This document shows positions 26,500 to 35,326 of a DNA stretch of 64,000 nt, one piece after another. Where the stretch lies: positions 558,001 through 622,000 of the forward strand of contig NZ_BMGG01000002.1 of assembly GCF_014640075.1 (NCBI RefSeq), written 5' to 3'. The notes under the pieces were generated by a model that had not been told where the DNA came from, did not search any database, and saw only the letters and a program-made list of their open reading frames with translations. Source of the stretch: Chelatococcus reniformis (lineage in GTDB: Bacteria > Pseudomonadota > Alphaproteobacteria > Rhizobiales > Beijerinckiaceae). The position numbers and the translations under genes were made by a program. How positions within the stretch are numbered: position 1 is the first letter of the stretch; every line of letters starts with the position of its first letter.

Positions 26500-27630
26500 T
26501 CATTTCATCAACCCCGCCGACCTCAGGGCGTTCTCGATAATTTCGCCGATGCGCCCGCCCGCAAGCGCTGCCGGCGCGGTGGGGTGCAGCAAAGGCCGGT
26601 CCGACACATGAGCCGTCAACATGGATGGCGACGCTGCGGCAGGCATCCGCCGGCGCCCATCGGCCACGGTCTCAGGGGCAATCCCCCAGAATCCGGCCGT
26701 GTGTCGCGTGGATGAAACCCCCACGTCAATCATGTAGGGCCCGCTTGCGCCGCACGATCCCGGTCCGACCGTGTTCAGCGCCAGGCCGTGCGCCATGCCC
26801 GGCACGATCATCGCTTCGATGACCTCCCTGCCGTTGACGTCGACCCACGAGCGACGCACGCAACCATCGATCATGCCCGGATTGGGCGAAGGAGACGCCG
26901 CATGCAGCCCACGCCATTGCTCGATAATCGCTTCGGCGTTTGACGGGGAGACCGTCTGGTCACCGCTACCCTGCCAGATCGAGAGCTTCGGCCAAGGTCC
27001 CCGGTGACTGGACGCCTTGCGGACGTATTGCGTTAGGGCCGCGGCGTCCGGCAACCCGTGCCCACGCATTCGGTCGAAGGCCTCTGGCATTGTTGAAGCG
27101 GCTCCGTACGGAAGGCCGGCGCAGGTGGCGCCGCCTGCGAACCGTTCGGGGTAGGTGGCTAGCATGACCATGGCCATGGCGCCGCCGGCCGACAGCCCCG
27201 TGACGAAGGTTCGGTTCGGATCCAAGCCGTAGCGGGCGGTGAACGCGTCGATCATCTTCAAGATCGACTCGGCCTCTCCACCCTGGCGGCGAATGTGGGT
27301 CGGTGAGAACCAGTTGAAGCACAGGTTCGGGTTGTTGGAGCGCTGCTGCTCGGGATAGAGCAGCGCGAACTGGCCCTCATCGGCAACCTGCGACCATCCC
27401 GAGCAGTTGTCGAATGTGGCCGGATCCTGAGTGCAACCATGGAGCACGACAACGAGAGGCGCGCCCGGCGGGAGCCCCGGAGGCACATAGAACTTCGCCC
27501 CAAGACAACCCGGATTTGGACCGAACTGACCAAGGTCCCCCAGACGGCTGGCGCGTTGCTGGATTGGCGCTCCGATCGCGGGCCGATTGAACGCCGACAG
27601 GCGAGCGACGGTATCTGACAGGTATCTCAC
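26500..27630 (-). CDS. PHB depolymerase family esterase (alpha/beta hydrolase)
   Basis: 376 residues from a GTG start at 27630, with AGGAAAAG upstream. Key motifs: PLVVVLHGCTQDPATF (oxyanion region), NLCFNWF, FVTGLSAGGAMA with the nucleophile serine in G-x-S-x-G, IWQGSGDQTVSP with a candidate acid, and VPGMAHGLAL with the histidine. This is the short-chain-length poly(3-hydroxybutyrate) depolymerase/feruloyl esterase-like family often named LpqC. No clear Sec signal is present at the N-terminus (SDTVARLSAFNRP), so it may be intracellular or use another route. It stands alone and might act on PHB granules or unrelated esters. Confidence 0.88.
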   Translation of the reverse strand: MRYLSDTVARLSAFNRPAIGAPIQQRASRLGDLGQFGPNPGCLGAKFYVPPGLPPGAPLVVVLHGCTQDPATFDNCSGWSQVADEGQFALLYPEQQRSNNPNLCFNWFSPTHIRRQGGEAESILKMIDAFTARYGLDPNRTFVTGLSAGGAMAMVMLATYPERFAGGATCAGLPYGAASTMPEAFDRMRGHGLPDAAALTQYVRKASSHRGPWPKLSIWQGSGDQTVSPSNAEAIIEQWRGLHAASPSPNPGMIDGCVRRSWVDVNGREVIEAMIVPGMAHGLALNTVGPGSCGASGPYMIDVGVSSTRHTAGFWGIAPETVADGRRRMPAAASPSMLTAHVSDRPLLHPTAPAALAGGRIGEIIENALRSAGLMK

Positions 27631-27816
27631 TACTTTTCCTCTGGCCCACGCGAGCGGTGGGCAGACGTCAAGTCGCCGAGCAACGGAATTGTTGCACCGC
27701 AGCGCAAGACTTCATCGGCAGGCGATCGGACGACGGGGGGCGACAGCCGCATGTCCCCCCGAATGGCGCTGGTGATTGGCTGGCGCATCGCCTTACTCCG
27801 AACCGCCACTAAATCG

Positions 27817-27876
27817 TTGACGTCGCTACATCTGGATGGATCGAGGAAACGTAAACATTTTTAGTTGACGTTGCTA
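27817..27876. promoter_or_regulatory. Direct repeats TTGACGTCGCTA / TTGACGTTGCTA upstream of an XRE gene
   Basis: Two 12-base near-identical boxes at 27817-27828 and 27865-27876, 48 bases apart start to start, lying 20-79 bases upstream of the XRE regulator gene. Both resemble a -35 TTGACG, but no good -10 follows either at 16-18 bases. They are better read as an operator pair, probably for the regulator itself. Confidence 0.4.
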
Positions 27877-27887
27877 TTCTTAGCTGA

Positions 27888-27903
27888 CCTCCCATATGGG
27901 AGG
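27888..27903. promoter_or_regulatory. 16-bp perfect palindrome CCTCCCATATGGGAGG over the XRE gene start
   Basis: The palindrome covers the first ATG (27896) and contains GGGAGG, which would be the Shine-Dalgarno for the second ATG (27905). As RNA it could fold and hide both, giving translational control; as DNA it could be an operator. Both readings are inference from symmetry and position. Confidence 0.5.
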
Positions 27904-28300
27904 GATGCTGACCCCCGCTCAATCTCGCGCTGCGCGCGGCCTTCTCGACTGGTCCCAAGCCGATCTCGCCGTCGCCGCTCGCGTGAGCCTGTCGACCGTG
28001 CGGGATTTCGAAAAGGGCCGTCGAACACCGATCGGCAACAACATGTCCGCCATCCGCACCGCACTCGAGGCGGCAGGCGTCCAGTTCATCCCCGAAAATG
28101 GTGCGGGGGCCGGCGTGAGGATGGAGCGGCGCGACGCGCAAGCTAAAGGCTCAGCAGCGGAACGGATGCAGAAGCAGGCGGCGAGCCGAGATGCCGCTTA
28201 TTCGGCTATGGACAAGGAGCTCGCAGGCTCGCCGGCTTCGGCTGACGATAAGGCCGCACGTAAGCGGAAGCTCACCGAGCCGCCGAAGGGCGCCAAATAG
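27896..28300 (+). CDS. XRE-family helix-turn-helix protein
   Basis: 134 residues from ATG 27896, or 131 from ATG 27905. Residues 5-70 form a Cro/C1-type helix-turn-helix: LTPAQSRAARGLLDWSQADLA, then VSLSTVRDFEKGRRTP and LEAAGVQFIPENGAG, the last being a standard ending of the short rhizobial XRE proteins. The remaining 55 residues are charged and low in complexity (KGSAAERMQKQAASRD, AARKRKLTEPPKGAK), probably a flexible tail. It is likely a DNA-binding regulator; nothing adjacent is an obvious toxin or target. The palindrome and direct repeats upstream point to autoregulation. Confidence 0.88.
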   Translation: MGGMLTPAQSRAARGLLDWSQADLAVAARVSLSTVRDFEKGRRTPIGNNMSAIRTALEAAGVQFIPENGAGAGVRMERRDAQAKGSAAERMQKQAASRDAAYSAMDKELAGSPASADDKAARKRKLTEPPKGAK

Positions 28301-28529
28301 GATCAGCGCTCCTCGACCGGAACGATCGTCGCAGCGATACCCAGGCAACGCGTGCCGACGCCCGAGGGAAGATCCCTCTACCCCGTAAGCAGATGAGAGC
28401 GTGGCGAGAAGCGCCCCGATGGCGCTTCCCCCAAGCTGCTGAGCCTCGTGAAGGCGAAAGGGCTTGCCGCAATCAGGCGGGAGCCGGTTAGAGCCGATAC
28501 GTTGGCGGATGGAGCGAGGCACCCGCAGC

Positions 28530-29783
28530 CTATGACCGACGCAGCACGTCCTGCCATTCCGGATGACGGTCGATCTGCGCTTTTGCGAACGGACAAAGCG
28601 GAATGATAGCGACCCCTTCGCGTCGGGCATCCTCGACCGCCTGGCGCACCAGTCGCTCGCCGACCTTGCGGCCACGCAATGCTCCTGGAACGTCTGTATG
28701 GTCGATGATGATCAACCCTTCGCCGGCCCGGCTATAGGTCATCTCGGCTTCGACGCCGTCGAGGACGATCCGGTAGCGCCCCTTCGATGCGCCATCCTCC
28801 CGCTCAACCGCTTCGTCGGTCGATGAATGGGCATTCTTCGGTAGCTCGGCGTCCGGCGGCCGCACCTGCGCCGGCCGTCCCTGCGCACCCTCCAACAAAT
28901 CGCGGTCCCATCCTCCTAGCTCGGCCGTGGCCTCGTAGGTCGAGACGAGAAACGCCAAAAGGGCCTCGTCGCCGTCGGCTGCCGCCCGCACGGCATCGTA
29001 GGGCAGAATGAACTCCGACAGGCCGTCATGCCAGAATGCGGCATCAGGCCGGACCGACGCGCCTCGAAAGCCGTTCGGCGCCGGATAGGCGTAGGCGTAG
29101 AAGGCGGGATAGTCGATGCCACCGCCGCCCGGCCAGAAGCCTGCCGACGAGACCTCGCGGTCGTAGGCTTCCTGCGCCACATCGTCCGGCAATGCCGGAA
29201 TGCCGCCGCCATGGAGAGGCGCTCGCCGCCCCGAAAAGCGGGTGACGGCCAGATCGAAACTGCCCCAGAACAGGTGAACGGGGCTGGATTTGCCGAGAAA
29301 GGAGGTCCGGAACGTCTTGAACACCCTGTCGACCGCCATCAAGGCGTGATGGAAGCGTTGAACGGCATCGCGGTCGTAGGGCCGTTCGCGATGATCCTCG
29401 CTGAACGGCACGGGGTGGGGCACTTCGTTCGGCTGGCCGTTGAAGGTCGGCGTGCCGCCGAGTTCGGAAACCAAGCGGACGAAATTGGCGTGGAACGCTG
29501 CGACCGTGGACGGCCCGAGCGCAAACGACGCTTTGCGGCCGTCGCCGCTCGTGCCCACGACCAGGTGGTCTTGAAAGTCGAACAGGATTTCGATGCCAGG
29601 GCCGTCGGGGATTGGTGAGGATGTCAGGCCGCTAGGCGTGACATAGAAGGTCGCATTCCAGGAATGATTGAGCCACGGGGTATGAGCTAGCCGATACTTG
29701 CCGGCGATCTGCAAGTAGAGGTGCAGGGCCGAACACGTCTCGCGCCAGCTGAGGTAGTCCAATTGGGGCCACTTGTTGCTCAT
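28530..29783 (-). CDS. DUF5996 - GNAT (Acetyltransf_CG) fusion protein
   Basis: 417 residues from ATG 29783. Residues 1-300 match the DUF5996 type: WRETCSALHLYLQIAGKYRL, LFDFQDHLVVGTSGDG, VHLFWGSFDLAVTRFSGR and WHDGLSEFILPYDAVR. A linker of about 35 charged residues follows. Residues 337-415 are a small acetyltransferase of the YjdJ type: GLIIIDHTDVPGALRGRKVG is the acetyl-CoA loop, then AVEDARREG and IIPLCPFAKAQIDRHPEW. The role of DUF5996 is unknown; the GNAT part is expected to bind acetyl-CoA. Both are usually separate genes, so the fusion is notable. Pirin lies 94 bases upstream on the same strand and may be co-transcribed. Confidence 0.88.
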   Translation of the reverse strand: MSNKWPQLDYLSWRETCSALHLYLQIAGKYRLAHTPWLNHSWNATFYVTPSGLTSSPIPDGPGIEILFDFQDHLVVGTSGDGRKASFALGPSTVAAFHANFVRLVSELGGTPTFNGQPNEVPHPVPFSEDHRERPYDRDAVQRFHHALMAVDRVFKTFRTSFLGKSSPVHLFWGSFDLAVTRFSGRRAPLHGGGIPALPDDVAQEAYDREVSSAGFWPGGGGIDYPAFYAYAYPAPNGFRGASVRPDAAFWHDGLSEFILPYDAVRAAADGDEALLAFLVSTYEATAELGGWDRDLLEGAQGRPAQVRPPDAELPKNAHSSTDEAVEREDGASKGRYRIVLDGVEAEMTYSRAGEGLIIIDHTDVPGALRGRKVGERLVRQAVEDARREGVAIIPLCPFAKAQIDRHPEWQDVLRRS

Positions 29784-29877
29784 TGCGCTTGCTCCATACT
29801 GCATCACAGGCAGGCAACGCTGATCATGTCGTCCGGACGCCCAAGTCGCGTCAAGGCGGTCTCCCGATGCGTGCCGC

Positions 29878-30813
29878 TCAACCCGGGAGGGGGATGTGCT
29901 CATCCCGGTCGTTAGCCGGGAGATCGAAGCGTCCCTTGCCCCAGTTCTGCGCGCGCCAATCGGCCTTGGCTGCTTCGATGCGCTCCTTGGATGAGGCGAC
30001 GAAGTTCCACCAGATATAGCGTGGTCCAGCGAGCGTCGCGCCGCCGAGGATCATCAGCCGCGCGCCTCTGCCGCCGGCCGCGACGGTGATCCTGTCGCCA
30101 GGGCGGAAGACCATCATCTGAGGCGCCTCGTAGTCCTGGCCGGCGATCGAGATCGAGCCTTCCACGATGTAGATGCCTCTGTCCTCGTGATCGTCCGGCA
30201 TGGGCAGCCGGCTTCCTGGCTCGAGCTTCACATCGGCGTAGAATGTGTCGGAGAACATCGACGCGGGAGCGACTTTGCCGTAGGCGTTCCCGAGGATCAG
30301 CCGAAGCGAGACGCCGCGGTCCTCGATCATCGGCAGCGCCTCCTTGCCGTGATGTTCGAACATGGGCGCGATGTCCTCATGGCTTTCGGGCAGAGCGAGC
30401 CAAGTCTGAATCCCCAGCACGCTGTGCGGACCGCTTCGGCCCGCTGCGGACGTGCGCTCCGAATGAGAAACACCGCGACCGGCGACCATCCAGTTCAGCG
30501 CGCCGGGACGGATGATCTGGTCGGAGCCGATGCTGTCCCGGTGGTGGAAGTCGCCTCGATACAGGTAGGTGACGGTGCCGAGACCGATATGCGGGTGCGG
30601 CCTCACGTCGATGCCCTGGCCGGTGAGGAACTCGGCCGGCCCGGCTTGGTCGAAGAAGATGAACGGCCCGACCATCTGCCGTTTCGGCGCCGGCAAGGCG
30701 CGCCGAACCTCGAAGCCGCCGATGTCTCGGGCACGCGGAACGATGAGGGTTTCGATCGCGTCGATGCCCACCTCGTCGGGACAGCCCGGTTCAACCGCTG
30801 GGTTCCAGCTCAT
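29878..30813 (-). CDS. Pirin family protein
   Basis: 311 residues from ATG 30813; an in-frame ATG nine bases earlier is also possible. The N-terminal cupin carries the metal ligands in DVRPHPHIGLGTVTYL and FHHRDSIGS and in WMVAGRGVSHSER, as in pirin and YhaK. The C-terminal cupin has FRPGDRITVAAGG and GARLMILGGATL. The family includes quercetin 2,3-dioxygenases and redox-sensing regulators, with a non-haem iron. The His/His/His/Glu set appears complete in the first cupin. It is transcribed together with the downstream fusion gene if no terminator lies in the 94-base gap. Confidence 0.92.
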   Translation of the reverse strand: MSWNPAVEPGCPDEVGIDAIETLIVPRARDIGGFEVRRALPAPKRQMVGPFIFFDQAGPAEFLTGQGIDVRPHPHIGLGTVTYLYRGDFHHRDSIGSDQIIRPGALNWMVAGRGVSHSERTSAAGRSGPHSVLGIQTWLALPESHEDIAPMFEHHGKEALPMIEDRGVSLRLILGNAYGKVAPASMFSDTFYADVKLEPGSRLPMPDDHEDRGIYIVEGSISIAGQDYEAPQMMVFRPGDRITVAAGGRGARLMILGGATLAGPRYIWWNFVASSKERIEAAKADWRAQNWGKGRFDLPANDRDEHIPLPG

Positions 30814-31324
30814 GCGTGTCATTCTCTTCTGAGTTGTCGGACTGCCTCGCCCTCGCCAGGGCAAATAGCGAGCGACGGCTTCCGCAACTAGTCGCGAAAC
30901 GTGCCACGCCGTGTCGCGGAAAGCGGAACGCGCAATCTGCAGCGCGGCGTCGCTCCCGCGAACAACTCGATCAGTCGTTCGGTGAGGACCCGTATCGTCC
31001 GCGCGGGATGCTGATCTGCCGGGCGGATGACATATGCACCGGCGGCATAGGAACCAACCGTTGCCTATGTCTCCGGACTGGACAGGCGGCCAATGGCGGA
31101 CGGAGAACGGTGAAGGAGGGCAACGTCACCCTTGAGGGGGCCGAGGGTTCGGCTTCGGAGATCCGCGACGTCAAGGACGGCCCGCAACTCAAGTCGCGAG
31201 CCGTTTATTGCGGGCCACGTCATCGGCTTGATATTGGTCGTACGGCGCCGTGGTCAATCGTCACGATGACCGGCCTTTAAAATTTGCAGCGCTTAGAGGG
31301 CGAAGCGGACGGCAGAAATGCCCG
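30814..31324. other. Gap without a supported gene
   Basis: About 510 bases between pirin and the MFS transporter. A plus-strand frame (30816-31280) is open but its beginning is rich in Arg/Ala/Ser and has no Shine-Dalgarno; only its end (TVKEGNVTLEGAEG, IRDVKDGPQL) looks protein-like. It could be a remnant of an older gene. The composition is visibly less GC-rich than the core regions. Confidence 0.3.
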
Positions 31325-32578
31325 TCAGCGTGCGCCTGCAACGCCGGAGGGGTTCGGAAGCGTCATCAGAAGCCCTGACGCTGTGAGCGCACAAAGCGCA
31401 GCTACGACGATTGGCAGGGTGTAGCTCCCGGTGGTGTCGAACGCGTATCCCGCCAGAGGCGGGCCTAGCAGACTTCCGATCCCGGCGCCAGTATAACTCA
31501 AGCCTATAATTGCGCTCGAGTTACGAGGGCCGAAATAGTCGACTAGCAGCGACGCTGATAGTGCAATATAGCCACCGAAGAACGCTCCAAACATCAGAGC
31601 AAAGAAGCTCAATTCGTAGAAACTATTGGCGAAAATCCACCAAATCAGCATTACGCCGATGCCAGAAAACATAATTGCTTGTCCACGTTTACGACCCATG
31701 CGATCAGCGATACTGCCGATAAAAAAGCGACCGACTATCGACCCGACGCCTATCAGCGACACTAAAGTCAGCGCGGCGGAGCGATCGAAGCCGATGTCTT
31801 GCGCCGAATTTGCCAGATGCACAAAGGGGACAAAGAGGCCGAGGCAGATCAAGACAGTGGCGACATACAAGACAAAAAACGGTCGAGAGAGCAACGCGTT
31901 GCGGATCGTCCATCCTGGAAGTTCCGCGTGTGAAGCTCTGGAGAGACCTGCGTCTCCACCGTCCGGAAGGAAGCCCCTCTTCTCGGGCGAGTTGTCGACG
32001 AAGCACGCGGCCACTAGTCCGATTGCCCCCGTTGCAAGAGCGAGAGTTAGATACGCGCCGCGCCATCCGAGGTCCTCGATAAGCGCTTCCGCGATCTTCG
32101 GGTGCACGAGCGAGCCTAGCGCTGGACCCGTTGCGGCAATGCCTGATGCGAGACCGCGCTTCAAGACGAACCAACGCTGAACAGCTCCTATCGCGGGGAC
32201 ATATGAGAATCCAACCCCAGCGCCAAAGACAATCCCGAAGCCAAGATAAACGGCAGAGAGGCTCTCTGCCCGCGCGACCACCAGGAGCCCAGCGACCAAC
32301 AGCGCAACGCCTGCCATAATGACGGGTCGAGCACCATGCTTATCGGCCAGCATTCCGCTCAAAGCACCCAGAGAAAAGTAAATCGCCCCGCATATTCCAA
32401 AAGCCCATGACACCGCTGCGCGTGGAGCCCCGAACTCTCGCTGGAATTCCTGAAAGAAGGAGGGAAAGCTGTATGTTTGACCTAGGCCGACAAACATCAT
32501 GGTGAATGCGGCGGCTACAACCACCCAGCCGCTCCGGGTCGAAATCCGCTGGCGCTCCGAACGAATCAAATCGGTCAA
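31325..32578 (-). CDS. MFS transporter, oxalate/formate-monocarboxylate-like, atypical composition
   Basis: 417 residues with about 12 membrane segments and the signature GMLADKHGARP after helix 2 and IADRMGRKRG after helix 8. The architecture (SGWVVVAAAFTMMFVGLGQT, FFQEFQREFGAPRAAVSWAF) resembles monocarboxylate/OFA antiporters. The start is TTG at 32578 following a GGGGGGG run; no ATG fits better. The gene uses many A/T-ending codons (ATA, TTA, AAT, CTC less) compared with neighbours, suggesting recent transfer. No enzyme gene adjoins, so the substrate is open. Confidence 0.87.
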   Translation of the reverse strand: MTDLIRSERQRISTRSGWVVVAAAFTMMFVGLGQTYSFPSFFQEFQREFGAPRAAVSWAFGICGAIYFSLGALSGMLADKHGARPVIMAGVALLVAGLLVVARAESLSAVYLGFGIVFGAGVGFSYVPAIGAVQRWFVLKRGLASGIAATGPALGSLVHPKIAEALIEDLGWRGAYLTLALATGAIGLVAACFVDNSPEKRGFLPDGGDAGLSRASHAELPGWTIRNALLSRPFFVLYVATVLICLGLFVPFVHLANSAQDIGFDRSAALTLVSLIGVGSIVGRFFIGSIADRMGRKRGQAIMFSGIGVMLIWWIFANSFYELSFFALMFGAFFGGYIALSASLLVDYFGPRNSSAIIGLSYTGAGIGSLLGPPLAGYAFDTTGSYTLPIVVAALCALTASGLLMTLPNPSGVAGAR

Positions 32579-33611
32579 TCGTCGTCCCCCCCTTTACACT
32601 TCGGCCCTTTGGGTAAGCGCATGAAACGCTAACACTCGATGTCATCCCGTGACCATCAATCGTTCCGGCAGCAGCTTCGGCGAGCGCCGGCGCTCTCGAC
32701 CGGCAGCCGGGCTAACTCAGCGCCGATTCCAGGGAAGCGCGTGTCCAGGCCAGGCCGGACTTGGTGCAAATAAAGACGTGACCATCGCGGATTGTGCAGG
32801 ACAAGCTGTACCCGTCCCATTTGGTCTTGCTCCCATTAGTTGCGATCCGGCGCCTTGAGCATAGGGCTCAGTTCGCTGCCGGAGCCAAGTCAGGGAGGGG
32901 GCCTCGACGAGCTCGCCTCGGCCAACCTGCCGACGGCGGCCGGCTAGAGCATCTCCGCGTTTCTTCGAATCGCCGAAATGCTCTATCTGATTGTTTTGTC
33001 GCGTTTTCTTCACGCGAATCGGCGTCCACTTCGCTCGAAAACGCTCTAGAGGCCAGCTGCTCGATATGGCAGGCGGCGGCCGTGGGCTCGATGCTGATGC
33101 CGTTGCCATCCGGACGGTGATGCGCGGCAACGAAGACGTCCTCCACCAGTTCCCCGCCGTGCGCGAACGGCTCCAGGCCGTCGCCGCGGCGCGTGAAGGG
33201 CTACGGCAGGTATCCGCGACGCCGGCGGGGACGCGACAGGGTGGGTGCTCGACGTCAACGACGACCAGCAGATCAAAGAGGTCATGGTCCCATCAGTGGG
33301 TGCCACCCGCGCTCCCCTTCCTGCGGGGAATAGCTCGACCCTCGAATGAATTTGATGGCGGGGACGTCCGGAGCCCAACATCAATGCGGTCTGTCCGGAG
33401 CAGACGTGCAAGTCGGGGCGCTGAAGCTGGCGGGGCGGGCGCGGCAGCGGTCCGGCCGGGCTGGCGGAGGCGGCGAGGGAAGAGCCGGCTTCGCGTCTCC
33501 GGATGTCGATGGATGGCGCGCCGGCCGCGTGATCCTCTCGAAGCCGACGGCGTTGTTTGCGCTGCAATCAAAGACGGTAGACCGTCGACAGACAAAACAG
33601 GGGAGGAACAC
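32579..33611. other. Long gap with repeat copy B and possible gene remnants
   Basis: About 1 kb. It contains the 105-base dispersed repeat (32945-33049). On the plus strand after the repeat, short protein-like patches occur in different frames (MRGNEDVLHQFPAVRERLQAV near 33118-33180; GWVLDVNDDQQIKEVMVPSV near 33240-33300), separated by stops or shifts. They look like a decayed gene I cannot name. The last 150 bases form the leader of the binding-protein gene at 33612. Confidence 0.35.
32945..33049 (+). repeat. Dispersed palindromic repeat, copy B (about 105 bp)
   Basis: Starts TAGAGCATCTCCGCGTTTC and ends AAAACGCTCTAGA. Its left 40 bases form a hairpin with arms AGAGCATCTC/GAAATGCTCT (one mismatch); the right part has GTCCACTTCGCTCGAAAACG. 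It matches copies A and C. This copy lies in a gap with decayed sequence rather than at a stop codon of an intact gene. Confidence 0.85.
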
Positions 33612-34838
33612 ATGTTCAATCGATTGCGGGTCACATCGGTCGCCATCGCGCTCGCGGGCCTCGGTTGTGCCGCCGGCCCGGGCCTCGCTCAGCAAAAGTA
33701 CGATCCGGGGGTCAGCGACACCGAGATCAAGATCGGCAACATCATGCCTTATAGCGGGCCGGCGTCCGCCTTCGGCGCGATCGGAGCGACCTACGAGGCC
33801 TATCTCAGGATGATCAACGATCAGGGCGGCATCAACGGCCGCAAGATCAACTTCCTCTCCTACGATGACAGCTATAGCCCGCCCAAGGCCGTGGAGCAGA
33901 CGCGCAAGCTCGTGGAGGGCGACAATGTCCTCCTGATGTTCGGCGCCGCGGGAACGCCGTCGAACACGGCCATCCAGAAGTACCTGAACGCCAAGCGCGT
34001 GCCGCAGCTGTTCGTCACCAGCGGCGCGACGAAGTGGGGCGATCCGAAGAACTACCCGTGGACCATCGGCTGGCAGCCGACCTACCAGGTGGAAAGCGAG
34101 GTCTATGCGAAGTACATCCAGGAAAACCATCCCGCGGCCAAGATCGGCATCCTCTTTCAGAACGACGACTTCGGAAAGGACTATCTTCAGGCTTTCAAGA
34201 CTGCACTGGGCGACAAAGCCAAGGGCCTGATCGTCACGGAAATACCTTATGAAATCACGTCACCGACCATCGATGCAGAAATTCTCAAGTTGAAGGCGAG
34301 CGGCGCCGACGTCTTCTTCAATGTGTCGACGCCGAAATTCGCAGCCCAGGCCATCCGCAAGATGGCTGAGATCCAGTGGAAGCCCGTGCACATGCTCTCT
34401 ATCGTGTCCGTGTCGGTGAGCTCGGTGCTGAAGCCGGCGGGGCTCGAGAACGCCCAGGGCATTCTGAGCGTGAACTACAGCAAGGATCCGACCGACCCAA
34501 GATGGAAGGATGATGCCGGCGTCAAGGAATGGAACGCGTTCATGGACAAGTACATGCCGCGCGCCGACAAGGATAACTGGCTTCACGTCCCCAGTTACAG
34601 CATCGTGCAGACGCTCGTCCAGGTGCTGAGGCAGGCGGGCGACGACCTGACGCGCGAGAACGTCATGCGACAGGCGGCAAACCTGAAAGATTTCACGACC
34701 GGCATGCTGCTGCCCGGCATAACGATCAATACCAGCCCGACCAACTTCTATCCGATCAGGCAGATGCAGATGATGCGGTTCAAGGATGACCGCTGGGAGA
34801 TGTTCGGGCCGGTCGTCAGCAGCGACGCCAAGGGCTGA
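33612..34838 (+). CDS. ABC transporter substrate-binding protein (branched-chain amino acid type)
   Basis: 408 residues from ATG 33612, with GGGAGGA just upstream. Residues 1-26 are a signal peptide ending GPGLAQQ. The mature protein follows the periplasmic binding fold type I: IKIGNIMPYSGPASAFGAIG, RMINDQGGINGRKINFLSYD, YSPPKAVEQTRKLVEGD and the C-terminal FYPIRQMQMMRFKDDRWEMF. It binds a small ligand in the periplasm and delivers it to a LivHMGF-type permease. No permease or ATPase gene is adjacent, so it is an orphan; it might work with the system at 51734-55127, which has its own binding protein. The ligand is unknown. Confidence 0.93.
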   Translation: MFNRLRVTSVAIALAGLGCAAGPGLAQQKYDPGVSDTEIKIGNIMPYSGPASAFGAIGATYEAYLRMINDQGGINGRKINFLSYDDSYSPPKAVEQTRKLVEGDNVLLMFGAAGTPSNTAIQKYLNAKRVPQLFVTSGATKWGDPKNYPWTIGWQPTYQVESEVYAKYIQENHPAAKIGILFQNDDFGKDYLQAFKTALGDKAKGLIVTEIPYEITSPTIDAEILKLKASGADVFFNVSTPKFAAQAIRKMAEIQWKPVHMLSIVSVSVSSVLKPAGLENAQGILSVNYSKDPTDPRWKDDAGVKEWNAFMDKYMPRADKDNWLHVPSYSIVQTLVQVLRQAGDDLTRENVMRQAANLKDFTTGMLLPGITINTSPTNFYPIRQMQMMRFKDDRWEMFGPVVSSDAKG

Positions 34839-34951
34839 CGAACGCGACAGGCTCAGGCGACCTTCGGCAGCGGGCGGCGAATCGGCTCCGCGATGTGCGG
34901 CAGCCTCCTCGCCAATGACGGCGTCCCGGACCTTCTGAAGCCCGCTCCAGC

Positions 34952-35158
34952 TCAGGCTGGGCGGTCCGGGCCAGCTGGCGTACGAGCTGGGCCTCGGATG
35001 CGCGTGCCGTGGATCTCGATCGTGTCGCCGTCGATGACCGATGCCAGGCCGATGATGGGGCCATCTGTCCCTGGCGTTCCCGAGGCGGCCCCGTGCGCCG
35101 GCAGGACGAGCAAAGCCGTAAGGGCCGCGAGAACGGCGTATCGCGCGGCTAATCGCAT
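34952..35158 (-). pseudogene. Thermonuclease (SNase-like) N-terminal fragment
   Basis: 68 residues from ATG 35158. A signal peptide (RYAVLAALTALLVLPAHGAAS) is followed by IIGLASVIDGDTIEIHGTRI, the first strand and the D-x-D-T motif of staphylococcal nuclease-like proteins (DGDTIE). The family's next motif, expected as R-x-x-G-I-D-A-P-E, is absent: the frame changes to RGPARTPAGP and ends. Full-length proteins need about 100-150 further residues. This is therefore a truncated remnant. Its ATG overlaps the end of the short ORF 35149-35301. Confidence 0.7.
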
Positions 35159-35301
35159 TGCCGCAGATCGTCTAGGAAGGAGCGTATCAGTCCAATTGTG
35201 AGGCGGTCGAGGTGCGGCCCGGTGGCGACACGGCCAAAGGTGACACTTGGATGGTCTTGCTCCAGCTGCCACCATTTTCGGCCCCGCTTCAAGATGATCA
35301 T
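35149..35301 (-). CDS. Short ORF, possible C-terminal piece of the upstream gene
   Basis: 50 codons from ATG 35301 to TAG, ending within the ATG region of the thermonuclease fragment. The peptide includes KRGRKWWQLEQDHPSVTFG and LDRLTIGLIRSFLDDL, which looks like genuine protein. It could be a small gene, or the frameshifted C-terminus of the gene at 35327-35782: an intervening patch in the third frame reads AHRRWLREELIPAPRRANE, so two single-base losses would join all three parts into one protein. Confidence 0.4.
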   Translation of the reverse strand: MIILKRGRKWWQLEQDHPSVTFGRVATGPHLDRLTIGLIRSFLDDLRQCD

Positions 35302-35326
35302 TCGTTTGCCCGCCTGGGCGCTGGAA

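Noticed and set aside
30816-31280. 154-codon plus-strand frame in the gap after pirin
   Set aside because: No Shine-Dalgarno, biased composition at the start and no recognisable motif; kept only as a possible remnant in the gap entry.
33046-33567. Minus-strand 173-codon frame after repeat copy B
   Set aside because: Arg/Pro/Ser-rich frame without domain or start signal; it appears to be a shadow in GC-rich DNA. Protein-like patches in this gap are on the plus strand in broken frames.
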